From a virus, in the IMG/VR virus record IMGVR_UViG_3300012927_000005, positions 1-64,000 of that record: DNA of 64,000 nt; one strand, given 5' to 3'. The notes beneath the pieces were generated by a model that saw only the letters and a program-made list of their open reading frames with translations, was not told where the DNA came from and searched no databases. The position numbers and the translations under genes are program-made. Position 1 is the first letter of the stretch. Every line of letters starts with the position of its first letter. Shown here one piece after another: positions 6,498-14,827 of the stretch.

Positions 6498-8534
6498 ATG
6501 ATACTCGATTTAGATTATGAGAGCAGGTCTTGCGTCGACTTAACATCCGTCGGGATACATAACTACGCCTCTCATCCATCTACCGAAATTATCCTCGCTT
6601 CGTTTTCGATAGATGAAGGACCTATAAAACTTTGGCAGCCACATTTAGAACCTATCCCAGAGGAGTTAAAATGGGCGCTCGAAGATCCCTTAGTAGAGCA
6701 AAAATGGGCTTTTAATGTGGCTTTTGAGAGAATCATGACGTGGAGGAAACTTGGCATCAAAGTTCCTTTTGAAGAATGGCGCGACGTTCAAGTAATGGCG
6801 CGTTACTATTCTTTGCCAGGTAATCTTGAAAATGTTGGCGCAATTCTTAAAATTGAGTCCCAAAAACTAAAAGAGGGTAAGTCTTTAATTAAACTGTTTT
6901 GCGAGCCTTTCATAGATCAAAAAGATACCCCTTTATTCGGACTAACAGATCCGGTATTCAAGGATTGGAATACAAATCCAGTGGAGTGGGAGCGATTTTG
7001 TCAATACAATATCCAAGACGTACGTGCGCAGCAGGAAGAACGTTGGAAACTAAAGGATTTTGATTTACCTGCACATGAGTGGAAAATGTGGTTCTTAGAC
7101 CAGAAAATAAACAACTGTGGTTGGCTGGTAAATCTTGACCTCATAAATGGAGCCATTGACGTTGTTGAAAAAGAACAGACACTTTTGCTGGACGAACTTC
7201 GAGATTTGACGGGAGCAGACAACCCCAACTCGGCGACGCAAATTCTCCAATGGGCTAAGACGCAAAATTATCCATTCAGCGTCATGGGAAAAGCTTTTGT
7301 GGACAGAGCTATAAAGGGTGAAGGTGGAATTACAGACCTTTGTAAGAGAGCGTTGCTTATCAGACAACAAGTCTCAAAAAGCTCAGTCAAAAAATTATAT
7401 GCTATCCGGAGTAATGCGTGTGCGGACGGACGCATCAGGGAGCAGTTTGTCTTCGGCGGGGCCGCTAGGACGATGAGATGGAGTGGACGAGATTGCCAGC
7501 TTCAAAACTTAGCTCGACCCACAAAAGAGGTCGAGAAAAATACAGATCGAGCCATCGATCTCCTGACTGCTGTTGATCATGCGACCATTAAATCTGAGTT
7601 TAGTTCGGTTATCGACGTAGCCACGTCTTGTATTAGACCGACACTCATCGCACCAAAAGGAAAAAAGCTAGTCGTAGCAGATTTTTCATCAGTTGAAAAC
7701 CGTGTTATTGGCTGGGTATCGGGTTGTAAACGAATGTTGGAGGTTTTTGAAAAAGGCTTAGACCCTTACAAAGATTTTGCATGTGATATGTTTAACAAAC
7801 CATATGATAGTATTACTAAAGAAGAACGCAACCAATCGAAACCAGCGACATTGGGGTGTGGTTTTGGTCTGGGCGCTGGTGAAGAAAAAGTTAACGAGGC
7901 GGGCGATTTAGTGCGGTCAGGTTTGCTTGGGTATAGTTATGCGATGGGAATCAGTATGACGCAGGAAGAAGCTAACCGAGCTGTACAAATTTTCCGTAAA
8001 AAGTTTCCTGAGATTCCGCGCCTTTGGAAAGCATTAGACTCAGCAGCCATTGACGCTGTGCAAGAAAAAGAACCGCAACAAATTGGTGTCCTTACTTTTG
8101 ATTGCGCAGATGATCGTGTTCTCCGGATGATTCTCCCATCGGGTCGCGTCCTTCATTACGCAGATCCCTTGGTCCAAGAAGAAGAGAGAATTAGCAGAGA
8201 TGGTGAATCTTATACGAAAACCTTTGTTTCGTTCATGGGTATGGATCAAGTTACGAGACAATGGACTAGAATGCAGTCTCGACCTGGGCTGTGGACAGAA
8301 AATAGTGTACAGGCAATTGCCAGAGATCTTTTAGCAAACGGACTTCGAGAAGCAGATAAAGAAGGAATGATAGTCATCGGACATATTCATGATGAGATTA
8401 TTTGTGAGGCTGATGAAAATGATGAAAAAGCCCTTGATAATTTAATTCAATGTATGATAAAATTACCAAAATGGGCAGCAAAACTTCCAATAGGAGCTGA
8501 AGGCTTCTGTAGCCCTTATTACAAAAAGGGATGA
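6498..8534 (+). CDS. Family A DNA polymerase with 3'-5' exonuclease domain
   Basis: Replicative polymerase of the phage, 678 aa. The exonuclease domain is at the N-terminus: Exo I as LDYES near residue 5, Exo II as FNVAFE near 74, and Exo III as YNIQD near 172. In the palm/fingers, motif A is ADFSSVENR near 394 (catalytic Asp), motif B is RNQSKPATLGCGFG near 444, and motif C is HIHDE near 629. The length fits phage pol I-like enzymes without a 5' nuclease. It is followed within 10 bases by an HNH gene, a usual site for free-standing endonucleases. The phage also encodes a DnaN-like clamp and clamp-loader ATPase, an uncommon pairing with family A enzymes. Confidence 0.95.
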   Translation: MILDLDYESRSCVDLTSVGIHNYASHPSTEIILASFSIDEGPIKLWQPHLEPIPEELKWALEDPLVEQKWAFNVAFERIMTWRKLGIKVPFEEWRDVQVMARYYSLPGNLENVGAILKIESQKLKEGKSLIKLFCEPFIDQKDTPLFGLTDPVFKDWNTNPVEWERFCQYNIQDVRAQQEERWKLKDFDLPAHEWKMWFLDQKINNCGWLVNLDLINGAIDVVEKEQTLLLDELRDLTGADNPNSATQILQWAKTQNYPFSVMGKAFVDRAIKGEGGITDLCKRALLIRQQVSKSSVKKLYAIRSNACADGRIREQFVFGGAARTMRWSGRDCQLQNLARPTKEVEKNTDRAIDLLTAVDHATIKSEFSSVIDVATSCIRPTLIAPKGKKLVVADFSSVENRVIGWVSGCKRMLEVFEKGLDPYKDFACDMFNKPYDSITKEERNQSKPATLGCGFGLGAGEEKVNEAGDLVRSGLLGYSYAMGISMTQEEANRAVQIFRKKFPEIPRLWKALDSAAIDAVQEKEPQQIGVLTFDCADDRVLRMILPSGRVLHYADPLVQEEERISRDGESYTKTFVSFMGMDQVTRQWTRMQSRPGLWTENSVQAIARDLLANGLREADKEGMIVIGHIHDEIICEADENDEKALDNLIQCMIKLPKWAAKLPIGAEGFCSPYYKKG

Positions 8535-8543
8535 GTTTAAATC

Positions 8544-9341
8544 GTGTATAAAGCTATAGATATAACTGGACAACGTTTTGGGAAATTAATCGTTATTGAA
8601 CGCGACAAAAGCAAATATAATAACAAGAAATACAGTAATACTGCGGCATATTGGAAATGTTTATGTGATTGCGGGAATGAAAAATCTATCCATAGTCAGT
8701 CTCTAAGAAAAGGTAAATCGCTTGGGTGCGGTAAGTGTAATTTTGAAGACGAAAGCGGCAAGAGATATGGAAAATGGACAGTAATAAAAAGAGTTGACAC
8801 TCCTCTCGGACTTGCATATCATGTTTTCTTTCTATGCCGTTGTGATTGTGGTACAGAAAGAGCCGTAAATGGTAAAATGCTTCGTAACGGAGGCTCAGAA
8901 AGCTGTGGTTGTTCTAAGGTTTTACCAAACAACGGTGGTGCTTGTAATGCTATTTATAACAGCTATATGAGACAAGCTGACAACAGAAAGCTTACTTGGT
9001 CGATTGATAGAAACACGTTTAAAATTCTGATTGAGAAAGACTGTCATTATTGTGGTGCTCCTCCAAGTCAAGCGTGGAACTATAGTAAGAGTTCAAAACA
9101 GATATACAACGGTTTAGATCGAGTGGATAATCAACTCGGCTATGTGGAAGAAAACATTGTTCCTTGCTGTAAGACATGTAATTATGCAAAGAGAAGCCTC
9201 ACACTTGATGAGTTTCATGATTGGACAAAAAGAGTATATTTCAGATCTATATATGTTGAACCCAGTACACAAGACAGAGAAATCGAAGGAAGTCTTACCG
9301 TAGATCACGAAGGTTGTTACGTACACGAAGTAAGCGAATAA
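8544..9341 (+). CDS. HNH endonuclease with N-terminal CDCG modules (265 aa)
   Basis: Free-standing homing-type endonuclease starting at GTG 8544. Two N-terminal modules have the form G-x-R-F/Y-G-K-x-x-V followed by WxCxCDCG and SxGCG (residues 8-55 and 72-130), seen in phage DNA-binding regions. The HNH core at about 170-215 includes CHYCGAPP, LDRVDNQLGYVEENIVPCCKTCN. It is inserted directly behind the polymerase gene, and the base composition looks more A/T-rich than the polymerase. It probably nicks a related phage near this site. Confidence 0.88.
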   Translation: MYKAIDITGQRFGKLIVIERDKSKYNNKKYSNTAAYWKCLCDCGNEKSIHSQSLRKGKSLGCGKCNFEDESGKRYGKWTVIKRVDTPLGLAYHVFFLCRCDCGTERAVNGKMLRNGGSESCGCSKVLPNNGGACNAIYNSYMRQADNRKLTWSIDRNTFKILIEKDCHYCGAPPSQAWNYSKSSKQIYNGLDRVDNQLGYVEENIVPCCKTCNYAKRSLTLDEFHDWTKRVYFRSIYVEPSTQDREIEGSLTVDHEGCYVHEVSE

Positions 9342-9356
9342 ATTCTCAATTTTAGA

Positions 9357-9376
9357 ATCAATTAAGGAGTAACATG
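9357..9376 (+). repeat. 20-bp direct repeat around a ribosome site and start codon (copy 1 of 2)
   Basis: ATCAATTAAGGAGTAACATG occurs here and again at 9695-9714. Each copy contains the AAGGAG ribosome site and ATG of the next gene, so the gene at 9374-9703 is bracketed by identical initiation cassettes. Confidence 0.9.
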
Positions 9377-9703
9377 TTAAACCTAGTAGCGAAGAAATGG
9401 GTTGCCGCGTTACGCAGTGGAAAGTACGAGCAAGGAACAGGACAACTGAGAAACGGAGACACATACTGTTGTTTAGGTGTGCTATGTGACGTGGCGTTGA
9501 AAGAGGGAGTATTGGATATCTTTCCACAGACAGCGGGCACTTTAATTAATGTTCCTGTTGTTCAAAAGTGGTCCAAGTTAAGTAACAGTTGGGGTGGTTA
9601 TTCGAAAAAGGGATCTCTAGTTGACGATAACGATGCCAATAAGACTTTCTCCCAAATCGCAGACATAATAGAATCAGAACCCGAAGGATTATTTATCAAT
9701 TAA
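9374..9703 (+). CDS. Conserved phage protein of unknown function (109 aa)
   Basis: Contains the signature KWVAALRSGKYEQGTGQLR followed by DTYCCLGVLCDVA, a recurring phage/bacterial family of unknown function that I recognise by pattern. The C-terminal half has LVDDNDANKTFSQIADIIE. A perfect AAGGAG site precedes it. It is flanked by a 20-bp direct repeat and therefore looks like a movable cassette between the HNH and AAA genes. Confidence 0.78.
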   Translation: MLNLVAKKWVAALRSGKYEQGTGQLRNGDTYCCLGVLCDVALKEGVLDIFPQTAGTLINVPVVQKWSKLSNSWGGYSKKGSLVDDNDANKTFSQIADIIESEPEGLFIN

Positions 9704-9714
9704 GGAGTAACATG
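9695..9714 (+). repeat. 20-bp direct repeat (copy 2 of 2)
   Basis: Exact copy of 9357-9376, supplying the ribosome site and start of the AAA ATPase gene. Confidence 0.9.
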
Positions 9715-10689
9715 GCAGAACATTCATTATTTGGCTCGACATCACCAGACCAATCAGCTTCCGAACCCACGGAAAAATCCTCTAACCGCGCCGACAAGGT
9801 TTCGTATACGGATTGGGCGTGTGGACCCAACCACACATATTACGCGACTTCACCTTCGGTCAAGACAATACCGCCCGGTACTTACAACGTCAACGTTTCA
9901 GATGGTAGGGTATTTTTTCAGAAAATGGATACAAATACTGACTCCCTGCTTGAATTGAGCGACAGCCCTACCCGCAAGGTCATTGACGGAATCCGAAAAT
10001 TTTGGAAGATGAAGGAAAAATACACAGAATATGGAATTATGTATCGCAGGGGCTTGCTTTTGTCGGGCCCGCCAGGTGCGGGAAAAACGTGTTCTATTTC
10101 AATTTTGAGTAAAGAACTAGTTGACGCAGGCGGAATCGTGGTCTATGTAGGTCATCCAGCAATCGCGGCTCTTGGTCTCAAACATCTTCGTCAAATCGAA
10201 CCGCATCGTTCTCTCATCGTAATTTTTGAGGACATAGACGAGATGCTGGAACAGTACGGTGAGCACGTATTGCTTTCTCTTTTGGATGGAGAAAACCAGA
10301 TAACCAACGTCACGAATATCGCAAGTACCAATTACCCTGAACGTTTAGGCGCTCGTATTGTGAACCGCCCAAGCCGTTTTGACGAACACATTTTGATTGA
10401 CATGCCTAATGAGGTTTCACGGCGTCAATATCTTGAACACTTGGCGAAGAAGTTTCCGTTGGATGAGGCCACGTTAAATAAGTGGGTTCAGGATACCAAC
10501 AAACTTGGGATCGCGCACCTCAAGGAACTATTTGTCGCTGTTCGCTGCCTTGAGAATCCGTATGAAGAAGTAATCAAGCGTCTCAAGGATATGGCATCCA
10601 AGGCTCCAGCTCCGTTTAAGGAGTACGGCAGCCAAGAGTCGCGTGGGTTTACAGGATTTTTTGAAAAACCTTCTAAAAGCGAATGGTAA
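9712..10689 (+). CDS. AAA+ ATPase (325 aa)
   Basis: An ATP-driven remodelling protein. About 95 residues of N-terminal region precede the AAA core: Walker A GPPGAGKT at 119-126, Walker B LIVIFEDID near 168-176, sensor-1-like IASTNYP near 205, and an arginine-rich NRPSRFD near 220. The fold resembles Rubisco-activase/BCS1-type phage AAA proteins more than DnaC. It sits between the polymerase and recombinase, so a role in replisome or recombination remodelling is plausible but not shown. It overlaps the next start as TAATG. Confidence 0.85.
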   Translation: MAEHSLFGSTSPDQSASEPTEKSSNRADKVSYTDWACGPNHTYYATSPSVKTIPPGTYNVNVSDGRVFFQKMDTNTDSLLELSDSPTRKVIDGIRKFWKMKEKYTEYGIMYRRGLLLSGPPGAGKTCSISILSKELVDAGGIVVYVGHPAIAALGLKHLRQIEPHRSLIVIFEDIDEMLEQYGEHVLLSLLDGENQITNVTNIASTNYPERLGARIVNRPSRFDEHILIDMPNEVSRRQYLEHLAKKFPLDEATLNKWVQDTNKLGIAHLKELFVAVRCLENPYEEVIKRLKDMASKAPAPFKEYGSQESRGFTGFFEKPSKSEW

Positions 10690-11669
10690 TGAAATATCAT
10701 ACGGGGTTTGGTAGTCACAAATCCGATAAGATACTAAATATCGGACGGCGTGTTCGCAACCGCGAAAAGAAACATGCGCTATCAAACCCGTATGTCTATG
10801 CTTTTATAGAACGATTCAAGCAGGAGATTCTGGAACTGAAAAAGCCCTCTACCTACGACGGCTGGTCAAAAATATATCAAGAGATGGCTGAGGAATTCGG
10901 TCACTTGAAGTTCGATAAACTGGACAAGCAGGTAATCCAACTTTATTTTACCAAACTGTCAAAACGCTTGATGCCTTCCTCTGTTCAACGGCACTGGACA
11001 GCACTTTCGGCAGTTCTCAAGTACGCAGTCAAACAGAACGTGATAGAAGGTTTTGAGCGCCCGGAGCTGCCTAGAAAGGCCAGATCGCAGCAGCAATGGT
11101 TGGATTTGGAACAGATGAAGAAACTTCTAGCACATTCCTTTGGCCGCCTGCATCTATTAGTCATGATTCTTTGTGAAACAGGGTGTAGAAAAGGAGAAGC
11201 GCTTGGATTAAAAACCAGTGATGTTGATTTTATCAACAAAACTTTGTCCATTAAACGGACAATTTTCAAAGGCAGGCCCAACTCTCCAAAAACAGATTCC
11301 TCGAACAGAACACTTGCAATTTCTGACGAACTGTGCGATACTTTTAAGAGTTTAGTTCCGAAGAAAGACGGCTATATTTTCCACACCAAATACGCAGAAC
11401 CATGGAGCTACGGGTGGGCTGAGAAACAGATGTGGGGGTTGTGCGATAAAGCTGGAATTCCGAGAGTTGGATTTCATGCTTTTAGACGCGGTAATATAAC
11501 TCACTTGGTTCGGGATCTTGAAATCCCGGAGACGATTATCGGCCAACGTGTCGGGCACCTATCTGAGGGAATGACTTTAGGAGTATATGTGCAGCGAAGT
11601 AGTGGGTTGGATAAGAAATACATTGGAATGATCGCGGAGAGTTTATATGGGAAAAATGAATCTTTTTAA
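10689..11669 (+). CDS. Tyrosine recombinase / phage integrase
   Basis: Site-specific recombinase of 326 aa. A SAM-like N-terminal core-binding domain (about 30-120) precedes the catalytic domain. The catalytic set is visible: Arg167 in TGCRKGEALGL, Lys201 in the beta-hairpin, His263 and Arg266 in HAFRRG, His290 in GQRVGH and Tyr300 in LGVYVQ. I chose the ATG at 10689 because it forms TAATG with the upstream stop; an ATG at 10683 is also in frame. It is embedded in the replication operon and not beside an obvious attP or repressor. Integration is the default reading; genome dimer resolution is an alternative. Confidence 0.9.
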   Translation: MKYHTGFGSHKSDKILNIGRRVRNREKKHALSNPYVYAFIERFKQEILELKKPSTYDGWSKIYQEMAEEFGHLKFDKLDKQVIQLYFTKLSKRLMPSSVQRHWTALSAVLKYAVKQNVIEGFERPELPRKARSQQQWLDLEQMKKLLAHSFGRLHLLVMILCETGCRKGEALGLKTSDVDFINKTLSIKRTIFKGRPNSPKTDSSNRTLAISDELCDTFKSLVPKKDGYIFHTKYAEPWSYGWAEKQMWGLCDKAGIPRVGFHAFRRGNITHLVRDLEIPETIIGQRVGHLSEGMTLGVYVQRSSGLDKKYIGMIAESLYGKNESF

Positions 11670-11919
11670 AAAGTTGTTTAAGAAGCGAAAGAAAGAGTTA
11701 GAGTGGCCTTCTCTTCTGTTTTCGACAGAAACAGTGGAGATGCTTAAGAGGCAACTACCTCTTCTAGAGTTTTGTAAAACACGTCCGCTTCCTTATAGCC
11801 GTCCAATCGCAATGTTGATGGGCTATCCTGTTATCGACTCACCACATAAACGAATGTTTATGTATTCATACTCACCGGAGAACCCAAATGCAATCTCTCG
11901 CGATCAGTCTGCGTCCTAA
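11647..11919 (+). CDS. Small basic hypothetical protein (90 aa)
   Basis: Overlaps the recombinase end by 23 bases and the clamp-loader start by 32. A strongly basic N-terminus (NLFKKLFKKRKKE) precedes a soluble part with PLPYSRPIAMLMGYPV. The family is unknown. Confidence 0.6.
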   Translation: MGKMNLFKKLFKKRKKELEWPSLLFSTETVEMLKRQLPLLEFCKTRPLPYSRPIAMLMGYPVIDSPHKRMFMYSYSPENPNAISRDQSAS

Positions 11920-12826
11920 AACTTTTGATGAGGTTATCGGCCAAGAATCGGTAGTGGCTTCTCTGCGATCAAAAATGGATAACCCGCCTACCGCAATTCT
12001 TTTCTGCGGGGAAACCGGCACCGGAAAGACTACTCTAGCCAGCCTAGTTGCCCGCGCAGTTCAGGGTGATGATCCAAACGAGGATATGTGGGATATCCAA
12101 GTAAAGAACGCGGCCAGTGAAAACGGGGTTGCAGTTGCGCGTCAACTCTGCGAGGATACTCGATACTCCACTACCCACGGCAAATACCGCGTCATCATTT
12201 TGGAAGAAGCGCACATGATGACCAACGAGGCCCAAAACACACTACTAATTCCGATAGAGAAACCAGATTCCAATACAATTTGGATTTTCTGTACTACTGA
12301 ACCAGAGGAAATTATTGGCGCACTGCGTTCGCGGTTTATGGTGTATGAGTTGAAACCTCTAGATAAATCAGGAATTTTTATACTGCTAGGACGAGCGGCG
12401 TACCCTGAGCGGGAATTTCCAAATGATTTTTATGAAGAAGTTATAAAAATTGGCTTGACAAACACCCGAGAGATACTGTATTCTTACGAGAAGTACATCA
12501 GCGGTGTACCCTTGGCCGAGGCTCTTATCCCTCCCCCAGATCAGAATCCGCTGTATACGGATATTGCTAAGTACGCGGTCAAGGGTGACTGGAACCGAAC
12601 GCGGGAATTGCTCCAAAAAACCAAGGTTGCGGATTCCAAAGGACTGAAATCGGTGGTTTGTGGGTTTCTGCGGTCCAACTTGATTAACAACTACAGACCG
12701 GAAGCAAACGATGCAATCTCAGAGGCATTGATCCGAATTGGAAATCTGAATGCGTTTGAGTCCGGTGTTGACTACTCGGCCTTGGTTGGAATACTATATA
12801 ATTATGCTAAGAAGGTGAGAAAATAA
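11888..12826 (+). CDS. Clamp-loader-type AAA+ ATPase (DnaX/RFC-like)
   Basis: Loads a sliding clamp by ATP hydrolysis. The N-terminus SLRPKTFDEVIGQE is the classical RFC/DnaX box II. Walker A GETGTGKTT is at 41-49, Walker B VIILEEAH near 102-109, sensor 1 CTTEP near 138, and the SRC-like ALRSRF near 146. At 312 aa it has the ATPase and lid but no tau extension. A DnaN-like clamp is encoded at 26645, so this phage probably assembles its own clamp system. It directly precedes the ERF and SSB genes. Confidence 0.9.
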   Translation: MQSLAISLRPKTFDEVIGQESVVASLRSKMDNPPTAILFCGETGTGKTTLASLVARAVQGDDPNEDMWDIQVKNAASENGVAVARQLCEDTRYSTTHGKYRVIILEEAHMMTNEAQNTLLIPIEKPDSNTIWIFCTTEPEEIIGALRSRFMVYELKPLDKSGIFILLGRAAYPEREFPNDFYEEVIKIGLTNTREILYSYEKYISGVPLAEALIPPPDQNPLYTDIAKYAVKGDWNRTRELLQKTKVADSKGLKSVVCGFLRSNLINNYRPEANDAISEALIRIGNLNAFESGVDYSALVGILYNYAKKVRK

Positions 12827-13648
12827 ATGGAACGAAGTGAATCAGTAACAAAACTTGTGCCTGCTTTGATCGCGGCGCAAAAATCATATAAACCGCTGGT
12901 CAAAAACAAGACCAACCTCTATTTTGGCAGCAAATACGCTGATTTGGCTGACGTGATTGAGGCTACGCAGGATGCACTCAATACTAACGGATTGACAATA
13001 GTGCAAGGTGTAGATTTTATCGAAGGTCAAACTGTAGTTCATACCGTTTTGGTGCATGAATCTGGCGAATACATGTCTCAATCCTTGCGGATTCCGGGTG
13101 CGCAGGCAAGCGCTCAACTCGTGATTGCGGCTTCTACATACGCAAGGCGCGGTCAGTGGGTGGCGTTAGCGGGTATTGCGGCGGATGACGACATGGATGG
13201 AAACGCTCCAGAGTCCAAAAAGCAACCCAATCCACCTGACCGCCCGAAGGTAAACCAAAAACCATCTACGGCAACTACCGCTCCTCGTCCAGAAGAGAAG
13301 GGACACTCCAACCTAGCCCGCACCGCCGCCGGGAAAACAACTCTTGAGAGCAGAATTGTCCTGAAAATGGACGAATCCAAGGAACAAGCGATCACTGGAG
13401 CAACAATTATTAGTGGCGGCGAGACAACTATACATACGCAGTCAACAGCAGATACTCCTTACACCAAGGAAGAGTATCTCGCGGTCGTGGCTCCGAAAGT
13501 AAAGAGTTTCTACGACAAGGCTGATCGGGCTGATATTCTAGCCTTCATCAAGGAAAACTCTGGCGGCAAGAAGACCGAGGAATTGTCCAGAGCCGAATGG
13601 ACTGTGATTTTCTCAAAGATGGATGAAAAATTTGGAGGTAAGCAGTGA
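12827..13648 (+). CDS. ERF-family single-strand annealing protein
   Basis: Recombinase of the ERF superfamily, 273 aa. The N-terminal half has the diagnostic pattern: LVPALIAAQKSYKPLVKNKTN, FGSKYADLADVIEAT, a HESGEYMSQSLRIP strand pair, STYARRGQW and the acidic DDDMDG near 125. A Pro/Thr-rich linker (135-165) leads to a C-terminal domain of unknown role. It anneals ssDNA during phage recombination and probably works with the SSB encoded four bases into its end. A copy of the dispersed palindrome lies at 13357. Confidence 0.9.
   Translation: MERSESVTKLVPALIAAQKSYKPLVKNKTNLYFGSKYADLADVIEATQDALNTNGLTIVQGVDFIEGQTVVHTVLVHESGEYMSQSLRIPGAQASAQLVIAASTYARRGQWVALAGIAADDDMDGNAPESKKQPNPPDRPKVNQKPSTATTAPRPEEKGHSNLARTAAGKTTLESRIVLKMDESKEQAITGATIISGGETTIHTQSTADTPYTKEEYLAVVAPKVKSFYDKADRADILAFIKENSGGKKTEELSRAEWTVIFSKMDEKFGGKQ
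13357..13373 (+). repeat. Dispersed 17-bp inverted repeat, copy 2
   Basis: TGTCCTGAAAATGGACG, two differences from consensus. Inside the ERF gene at codon position 3, encoding V-L-K-M-D. Confidence 0.7.
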
Positions 13649-14034
13649 ACATCGTAATTTTAGCAGGGCGACTTGGTAAAGATCCCGAGAGCAAAGCTCT
13701 TCCGTCGGGTAAAACCGTTGTCAATTTCTCTCTGGCTACAGAGGATGGATTTGGTCAGAACAAGCACACGAACTGGCACAACATCACATGCTTTGATAAA
13801 ACCGCTGATGCGGTTACGCAGTATACGGCTAAAGGAAGCCAAGTAGCTGTTACTGGCCGCGTGGACTATCGTTCTTGGGATGACAAGGACGGTAACAAAA
13901 AGTACCGCACAGAAATCATCGCTGACCGTGTGGAATTTCTCGGCACTAAGCCTCGCGATGAGTTCAATCAGGAAACAAATTATCGCGAACCTGCCACTCA
14001 AGAAGTTGCAGACGACCTAGACGTGGCTTTTTAG
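13645..14034 (+). CDS. ssb: Single-stranded DNA-binding protein
   Basis: OB-fold SSB of 129 aa, shorter than bacterial SSB. Begins MNIVILAGRLGKDPE and has the FSLAT, HNITCFDKTAD, GSQVAVTGRVDYRSW strands of the bacterial family. The C-terminal acidic tip ends DDLDVAF, matching the DDDIPF-type tail that recruits partner proteins. Coupled by ATGA-type overlap to the ERF gene. Confidence 0.93.
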   Translation: MNIVILAGRLGKDPESKALPSGKTVVNFSLATEDGFGQNKHTNWHNITCFDKTADAVTQYTAKGSQVAVTGRVDYRSWDDKDGNKKYRTEIIADRVEFLGTKPRDEFNQETNYREPATQEVADDLDVAF

Positions 14035-14067
14035 CAGGTAAACCGTGGAATAAGGAGGAGTTTAATC

Positions 14068-14253
14068 GTGTTAAAATCAGAAACGTATTGTGACGCTCTT
14101 ATCGGTGTGAAACACCGTCGAGCCGAATATAAAGAACAATTGCTTCTTGCTAAGTCGGACGTAGAGCGGTGGAACAGAGAATTAGCGCTTCTTGACGTAG
14201 CCGAAGAATCAATTAATGAACAATTTACGAAATTCCTAAAAGAAGCGAAATGA
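14068..14253 (+). CDS. Small helical hypothetical protein (61 aa)
   Basis: GTG start preceded by a very strong AAGGAGGAG site. Entirely helical (KHRRAEYKEQLLLAKSDVERWNREL), probably a short coiled coil. Its stop overlaps the next ATG. The function is unknown. Confidence 0.72.
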   Translation: MLKSETYCDALIGVKHRRAEYKEQLLLAKSDVERWNRELALLDVAEESINEQFTKFLKEAK

Positions 14254-14672
14254 AAAAGGAAAGTATAAACAGCGTAGCTACGCTTGTTCTGTTGACGGCG
14301 GTCGTCGTGTTTATCGCCGCTCACGTTTTTCAGATCGGCGTTCTAAACGCAGTATCCATTTCTATTTATATTCTGGGAATGCTTACATTGCTGCGGGTTC
14401 AGTTTTGTGTGGGCAGGAGCCTTACTGTGTTGGGAGCACTGTCAAACTTGACTGCGATTGTCTCTAATCATTGCACTATGCCGGTATATGATAATCTGGA
14501 TAAAATCGGCGTAGACTACGTGCATTCAATAGCTACCGCGTCTACCCGATTCCCTCTACTATGCGACCGCTTTTCCCTGTTCGGAGGAAACGCAATCGCC
14601 AGTATCGGGGATTTTACGATTGTTGCGGGTGTTATAATCATTTTGTTACAGAAATTTCTGAGGAAAGCATAA
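14250..14672 (+). CDS. Multi-pass membrane protein (140 aa)
   Basis: Hydrophobic segments at about residues 8-28, 32-50, 57-75 and 115-136 predict four transmembrane helices with a basic C-terminal tail. A conserved-looking loop carries NHCTMPVYDNLDKIG. ATGA coupling upstream and TAATG coupling downstream. No family is recognised. Confidence 0.72.
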   Translation: MKKESINSVATLVLLTAVVVFIAAHVFQIGVLNAVSISIYILGMLTLLRVQFCVGRSLTVLGALSNLTAIVSNHCTMPVYDNLDKIGVDYVHSIATASTRFPLLCDRFSLFGGNAIASIGDFTIVAGVIIILLQKFLRKA

Positions 14673-14827
14673 TGAACTACACTCAAAGAAAGTTTACGCT
14701 GCCCTCGTCGAGCCTTAAAACCTCTGAGAGACGATGGGACTACTGTTTTCTGGATAAAGAGAAGTTTCTAACCAAATACGGGCAGGATGCGGAAGAATAC
14801 GCGGAGCCGAAGAGTGGAACTGAATGA
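14672..14827 (+). CDS. Small hypothetical protein (51 aa)
   Basis: ATG at 14672 is TAATG-coupled to the membrane protein gene and overlaps the helicase gene by 41 bases. Basic N-terminus MNYTQRKFTLPSS, soluble. The function is unknown. Confidence 0.62.
   Translation: MNYTQRKFTLPSSSLKTSERRWDYCFLDKEKFLTKYGQDAEEYAEPKSGTE

Noticed and set aside
12455-12482. TTGACA-16-TGTATT inside the clamp-loader gene
   Set aside because: A weak -10, an internal place within a coupled operon and no gene start downstream make a promoter unlikely.
14740-14757. TGTTTTCTGGATA, half of the palindrome
   Set aside because: Only the right half is present; the left arm does not match.
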